64,000 nt of DNA, taken from contig OY743169.1 in NCBI GenBank assembly GCA_963555705.1, forward strand, positions 10,044,014 through 10,108,013, written 5' to 3'. This document shows positions 58,701 through 64,000 of this stretch, in pieces. Position numbers and translations under genes: made by a program. The DNA is from Ligustrum vulgare. Its lineage: Eukaryota; Streptophyta; Magnoliopsida; Lamiales; Oleaceae. Below the pieces are notes generated by a model. It was not told the DNA's origin and searched no databases. It was given only the letters and a program-made list of their open reading frames with translations. The stretch's first letter is position 1. Every line of letters begins with the position of its first letter.

Positions 58701-61700
58701 GATCGGCATTGCCGGTGACTAGCAGCGGATTGATGCAGAGCCAGAGACTTGTGCAAGAGCCGCATCGTGAGGGAGAGAATATGAGAGATGAAGAGTCGTT
58801 GGGTCAAGAAAATTTGAGAGTACAATTAAAATCTCAAATGAAATGTAGTGTTTGGTTGGTAATGAAATATTTGACTTTTGAGATAAACAATTGAGCCTAA
58901 TCTTTTATCTTTGGGCCTAGGACGTTTCAATTTTTTGGGTCTGGGACGGGTTTAGGGAAATGACCGCCATCCCTGTCCTCTGTTTGAGGATACATTTTCA
59001 TCCACATTCCCGCCCTATCCCTACCTTTGTCGTGGTTTCCCTTCTCGTTGTCATCCCTATACCCATCTACTCGGTCCATTTGAAATGAAACCCGAATTCA
59101 TTTTCTTCCTTCTCTCTCTATCATATTCTCTCTCTACCATATGTCCCCACCTTGAACTCACACCTCCGACGATTTAGCGGACAGATCGCCACTGCTTTAA
59201 AGGGTAGCAGCTACAAGATCCAGAGGCGGCTTCATGGTCGCTGTTGTTGCTGAGATCCAGCGTTAAGATTGCCGCTTGCAGCTGCATTGTTTGCCAGCGA
59301 CAGCAACCGTCGCTGCTGCCGTTGATCTCACTAAGTCACTGCTAACAACAAAAGCAGTATCATTGCTAGTAGTTAGCAACCGCTGCTATGCGATCTCGCT
59401 ATTCACCGCTGCATGTTTGCCATTGGCGACGCTCTAGGCCACTGCTGTTTTGTTGGTATTTGTGTTGTTGATGGTGTTTAGATGATGGTGGTTGTTGTGG
59501 TGGCGGTGGAGTGGAGCTAGATGGTGGGGGTGGGGGTGCATTGTGACTAATAAATTCATGATTTGAGACTAGTGAATAATATGTGTCCTAAAAATATTTG
59601 AGATTGCGAGTGAATTTGTAACCGTGACTCACAATTTGTTTCGTAACCAATTAACATGAAATTGTGACCGTGGAATAAGTTGTGACTTATAAAATTCAAA
59701 ATTTGGTGATCGAGAAATAAGTTGTGACTTATAAAACTCAAGATTCGTGATCGAGAAATAAGCTGTAACCTATAAAATTCGAGCTTTGTGATAGTAAAAT
59801 AAGTTTTGACCTACAGAGTTCAAGGTTTGGAACAAAAAATAAGTCGTGATCGAAAAATAAGCCGTGATCGTTTATTTCGATAATTTGTGACCTATAATAT
59901 TTATGATCCATGATCGATAAATTAGCTGTGACCTATTAAATTTGTGATTTGTAACCAATAAGTCGTCGTTGATTAATTTTATAATTTGTCCGTGACCTAT
60001 TATCCCAACACAAATTTGTATCAGAAAGGTTTTTGGTCTATTTTAATGAACTCCTTAAATTGAGTTGTATGTCCGGTATAACTTACACATAACAGAATAC
60101 CGAAATAAAAAGGATACCCATCCCCTTGGCGTTTTCGATTTCTATTTCAAAAACTAATGAATAGAGTAGCGATAGTGACTAAGGCCATTGTGATTATCCA
60201 GTTCTATATCAAATACTAGCAGTTTCAGCCTTCTCTTCTCTGATAGTGCATTCCACCTATGCGAAGTTTACTAGTTTCTGTATTCGAAAAGGTCTCCTAG
60301 AGTCCGTGTTTTTAGTAGAAAATAGGGAGGTAGTGATTTCTCTTGTTTTTCGCTTCTTCTATTTCTTTATATGGTATTAACAAGTCTAAATAATTAGTTC
60401 CAAGGAAGCGTCTGTTCATGGTTTTTTGTTCATATGTGCAGCTATTTACTCGAGCTTTTGGCGAAGGAAGGATATATGATTATATCGGTGCCGTATAATG
60501 TGACATTTGATCATGCACAAGTAACTAATGAAATTTATGAACGTTTCCATGCATGCCTGGATTCAATTTTGGCATCTGGATTGCCGGAGAATGGACTTTC
60601 AGGAGCTGAGATTGCTGATCTTCCTTTTTATTCAGTTGGACACAGGTGATCTCATAACTTTGGAATATGAATATCTTTTCAGTTTTCTGTGAGATATGTT
60701 TAACGCTCAGTGCGGGTGTGATCCTATATGATTTAGAATGCGAATTATAATTTTGGCTGATGGAATATCGTATCAGACTAGTTGTTATACGGATCTTTTG
60801 GTTTGATAATTTTTATTGTTAGGATAATGTAGAAAATGGACATCAACGTGTGCTATTTATACATTACTCCTGGTGCAAAATGGTTTGTGTAAGTAATTGG
60901 ATCAAGATTTAACACCACCACTGAAAAATCATGACAGGTAAAAATAAACTAGCTTCAAATTACTATGAGAAAACAGAAAAGCTTATTGTAATGGATGATA
61001 CTGACCAACTTCTGCAATATACATGGGTTATTGACTGTAACAGCCTCCAACTTTTGCACGTGGCTTGTTTATACAATAAACGTTGGACAGATATTGGTTT
61101 CATGGTTTGTAATATCACATTAGTTGGGTATTGGGTAGCATTTTTTTCGAGTATTCTCCTCCAGGAGGCTTATAGGAAGCATATATACATGATTGTATTT
61201 TATTATGTTTGAATGGACTATTGAATCTTCCATATATAAAATTACCATAGATCATAGCTGATCATGTTCGTTGACATTGTTATTGGTTTTAATATGTATC
61301 TGCAGTAATGGCGCTCTTCTTCAGGTGCTCATGGGAAGTTATTACTGTGAGAGGATACCAAAGGTTCATTGAATCTTCAAACTCTAAAATATGCATGTCA
61401 TTTGATGAAATTCAAATATATAAACTTTTTACAAAGACTATATGTTTTTTGTTGAAGGCTAATGCAATAATATCATACAACAACAGGCCAGCATCAGAAG
61501 CAGTACCATACTTTGAGCAGGTATTATATTTGTGTTCTACTTTGAGTATTCAAGAGTGAATTTTTTCCACGTGTCTTCAATTTTTTTTGGGATCTGGATG
61601 ATATCTGAATACAGTAAAGAAGTCAAAGATATCCTAAAGAGGTCTTTGTCTTTGTCACTCATGTTTCTGACTAGCCGACAAAGATGTTTGCTAATTAGAT

Positions 61701-64000
61701 TATTTCTCTAGTTAGGGAAATATTTATTTTTTCTTTCCATGCAAAGAAATGGTTTCCTCGTTCTTCTTGGTCTTGAAAATTCAACTAGCGGTGAAGTTGC
61801 TTTGGCATCAACAACATAAAGTCCATGCAGTTATATCCCGTTGTTGCCCCCAGGGCACATCTCCTAGCGGTGAAAGGGAGAGTGGTTTAAAGACCAGCCT
61901 CGCTTGGTCAGGGGTTCGAATCCGGCCCTTGCCAAGTTAAAAGGTAAGCCCTCACCCTACACTCTGGGAGGCATAACCTGCGATTTACATCATTCACCAA
62001 GGCCCAAGGCAGGGTAGGTGAGGGCCCCTAAGGTTGGGGTTCAACCCCCTTTTTTCCAGTTATATCCCGTTGTTTCTTAAATAAAAAGTCTGGTGAAGTT
62101 GACAGTAATTATCCAACAGAATCCAAATTTGTCTGTCATTTTTTTTTGCAGTTAGGTCCTCTAGTCAATCAGATGATGCCAGTCATGGAGGCATCTCCTA
62201 TGTATTCGATGGCTCAGAGTGTCTCAGGTAAGTTGGGCTTGTATGCAGCTTATATGCTATTTTAATTTCATTTAAGATCATAATGGTAATTTTTCATAAT
62301 ATTATTGCATTCCTTCGAGTTCTTCAATATTAAGACTCATTATATTTTCTAGTACCTCTGTACATATAAGAAATTAAATCAAATTACCACAAAAAATTGT
62401 ACTGTGCTCCAAAGTTTCTATCTGAGCTTGACAAGTGTTGTCATGGTTTGGTGCAAAGGGACTTAGTGGTTATTGCCAAGAAAGAATTTTGACACAAGAT
62501 ACAGATTTCGTTTGTTGTTAGCAACATCTTAATGAATCACTTTTGCTTTGCTTATTATGGAATTACCATTTCCTGAAGCTCATAAGCTTGTAATTTTCAA
62601 GTTAGAAGCTCATTAACAGCCAGCGTACCACTGATATTAATTAGTGTTCTAAAAGGCTCGCTTAGGCTCTACTTTGGCACGTCTAGACTAGGAGAAAAAG
62701 CACTGCCTCACTCCTAAGTGGGAAAATAGACTATCAACTCTATTGATCGCCTAAGGCGTGCCTAGGAGGAAAAAGGCACACCTTTATTTTGGCAAGTGGT
62801 ATTTTCTTGTTTTAAAGTTCAGCTCAAGAAAATGTTCAGCCATTGCTAAACTTAAATTATAAGTCCAACACAAATCCACCTACAAATATAGCTTCTCGGT
62901 CCACGAACAAGTATTTTGATTTGACATATTTGTGATTTTGAGAATTATTTTTTGTTGGAGACTTGAAAAATAAGTATGAAGTTCCTATAAATTTTCATGG
63001 TATGCGTTAAATTTTTGAGGTAGCTTCAGAAGGTGCTGAATGTAAGTTGGATTTCTTTACAGTCGTCTACGTTGATTTTGAAAGATTTGAAATTGGTTCT
63101 TTTTGTTGGTTGTATGTACTATAGTTCTCATTGCATAGCAATTTATGAAGGAATTTAAAGTTTTCCAGCTTATTAATTTCAGTCATTGAGTTATGGCTTT
63201 GTAATTTTTGTCCCATTACCAAATGATGCTTCAGTAATTTAAAGATGTGGAATAATTAGGAGATGCATGGAAAGCACTTGTTGATGTGGCTGGAAGAATT
63301 ATACCCGACTATGATCCTGAAGCTGCTATTTCATTGAACAAATTTGTTGATCAGTTGCCTGCAGTATTTAATCAGGTATTTGTGTATTTGTTACCATGAT
63401 GTATTTGTGTATTTATTACCTTTATATTTCTTGTGGTTCAAATTTCCATATTGATCTTCTGCTTCCATCCCAGGGTTTATTACAAACTGCACTATTCCTG
63501 GCTTGATGCTTCACTAGAGTTTATACCTTTCAAGTTCTAATTGGTTTCCACAAAAGTATCTTACTTTGTAATTTTTGTTTAGGTCGCACAAGGGATTTCT
63601 GAGTTCAAGCCAACGCCTTCTGAGAATCTTGACTGTTTTAAGACGTTATACAATGTTCAACACACTCTATTGGTACTTTTTACACTTGTACCAACTGTTA
63701 AATCAAATCAAATGCCGTATAAAAATTTTTATTCAAGTGTTGTCAGGATTTTTGTTTCAGGTAAAGTTTGATTTTGATGCAATTGACGAGACAGATCTCC
63801 TTGAAGAGACGCTAAAGCTCCGTGTGGAGTCTTATGGTGGAAAACTTGAGAAAGTTATTTTAAGCGGTAACCATATCACACCATGTGCACAGGTAGTATT
63901 CTACATCACTATTGTCTTTCTATTTAAAAGAAAAAATGAAAAATGAAAATCAAATATGGGAAGAATTAATCTATTTGTGCATACCTCTTGTCCAGATTGG
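55726..64000 (+). CDS. DUF1350 family protein, 5' part (runs off the right edge), at least 9 exons
   Basis: Exons: 55726-56066, 60442-60645, 61306-61363, 61458-61520, 62152-62227, 63260-63375, 63583-63672, 63761-63892, 63996-beyond 64000; all junctions GT/AG and phases fit, about 361 residues so far. The Ser/Arg-rich, acid-poor start (MATAPLTCNNPQKLK...) looks like a plastid transit peptide. The body has KALIKFLGGAFIGAVPEVSY, EGYMIISVPYNVTFDHAQ, FYSVGHSNGALLQVLMGSYY (GHSNG nucleophile-elbow-like) and ISYNNRPASEAVPYFEQLGP, all typical of DUF1350. The family has an alpha/beta-hydrolase look but no established reaction. Intron 1 is 4.4 kb and repeat-filled; intron 4 carries a SINE. Confidence 0.88.
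56608..57231. repeat. 312-bp tandem duplication in DUF1350 intron 1
   Basis: Units 56608-56919 and 56920-57231 both begin aaaagatagattgaataag and end ggggatgccgttcc. They are near-identical with a handful of substitutions. Each unit contains an inverted pair AATATGGTGTAAA ... TTTACACCATATT. Confidence 0.9.
57232..59090. other. DUF1350 intron 1, middle
   Basis: AT-rich with an old repeat at about 57620-58110. Near its two ends are GC-rich words of the type cccgccctgttggacaggga (57235) and ccgccatccctgtcctct (58960) in opposite orientation. These may be the ends of a decayed hAT-like element, but the limits are not clear. No coding sequence recognised. Confidence 0.35.
59560..60010. repeat. 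Degenerate ~41-42-bp minisatellite in DUF1350 intron 1
   Basis: Units starting GTGATCGAGAAATAAG, then tTGTGACTTATAAAA-TC; starts at about 59664, 59706, 59747 and 59788, with weaker units on both sides. Confidence 0.7.
61846..62056 (+). mobile_element. tRNA-derived SINE with 18-bp target duplication, in DUF1350 intron 4
   Basis: The 211-bp body lies between perfect copies of CAGTTATATCCCGTTGTT (61828-61845, 62057-62074). It has an A-box-like TAGCGGTGAAAG and a canonical B box GGTTCGAATCC (about 61913), and ends in a T6 run before ccagtt. It shares GGAGGCATAACCTG with the SINE at 12263. Perfect duplications suggest a recent insertion. Confidence 0.9.
62645..62800. repeat. Decayed GCCTAGGCG-type dispersed repeat
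   Basis: gtgttctaaaaggctcgctt ... cgcctaaggcgtgcctagga ... gcacacctttattttggcaa. Similar in character to the repeats at 22190 and 40135, within DUF1350 intron 5. Confidence 0.4.

Noticed and set aside
61880..61930. Possible tRNA gene near the GGTTCGAATCC box at 61913
   Set aside because: No cloverleaf arms can be formed around it and it lies inside a SINE with target duplications, so it is a polymerase III promoter remnant.

Overview
This is plant nuclear DNA, almost certainly from a eudicot. The genes are intron-rich with GT/AG junctions. They encode plant-type proteins (a BZR1/beta-amylase fusion, a plant ALKBH8 without a methyltransferase domain, a DUF1350 plastid-type protein). The space between and inside them is filled with plant transposons (CACTA, Helitron, Tourist/Harbinger, hAT, tRNA-SINEs, an LTR element). 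I see no prokaryotic operons, no rRNA or stand-alone tRNA genes and no CRISPR array. I cannot name the species.

Layout. (1) 1-9858: a CACTA (En/Spm) transposon on the minus strand that runs off the left edge. Its transposase gene (tnp2-DUF4218-DUF4216) splices into one uninterrupted 1149-residue frame. Its second gene carries a single in-frame TGA. Between the two genes lie plus-strand fragments of two cellular genes, topoisomerase II and a LOG-type phosphoribohydrolase. (2) 9862-17330: a gene-poor stretch with a tRNA-SINE in a 19-bp target duplication, three Tourist-like MITEs and degenerate LTR-like sequence. (3) 17491-26766: BAM8-like gene, 10 exons, 706 residues, plus strand; its introns hold an inverted SINE-like pair and a hAT MITE with a perfect 8-bp target duplication. 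(4) 27973-43870: ALKBH8-like gene on the minus strand, convergent with BAM8. Its intron 2 is about 12 kb and contains a Helitron (30517-39056) carrying pieces of a plastid pyrophosphatase gene and a SpoU-type methyltransferase gene, two tandem Harbinger-like elements, and, outside the Helitron, a 999-bp hAT element. (5) 45276-53538: an LTR retrotransposon with 5-bp target duplications, 742/724-bp LTRs, PBS and PPT, but no gag or pol. Its interior holds intronless fragments of a C2-domain-like gene and a serine carboxypeptidase, plus long arrays of tandem repeats. (6) 55726-64000: the 5' part of a DUF1350 gene (plus strand), running off the right edge, with a 4.4-kb repeat-filled intron 1 and a second full SINE in a later intron.

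Common theme: three unrelated transposon classes (CACTA, Helitron, non-autonomous LTR element) have each picked up host gene fragments. In the CACTA and the Helitron the fragments keep introns (DNA-level capture); in the LTR element they are intronless (RNA-level capture). The three host genes nevertheless keep clean, phase-consistent exons. Exon coordinates come from reading splice junctions by eye and checking phase; no alignment or search was run.
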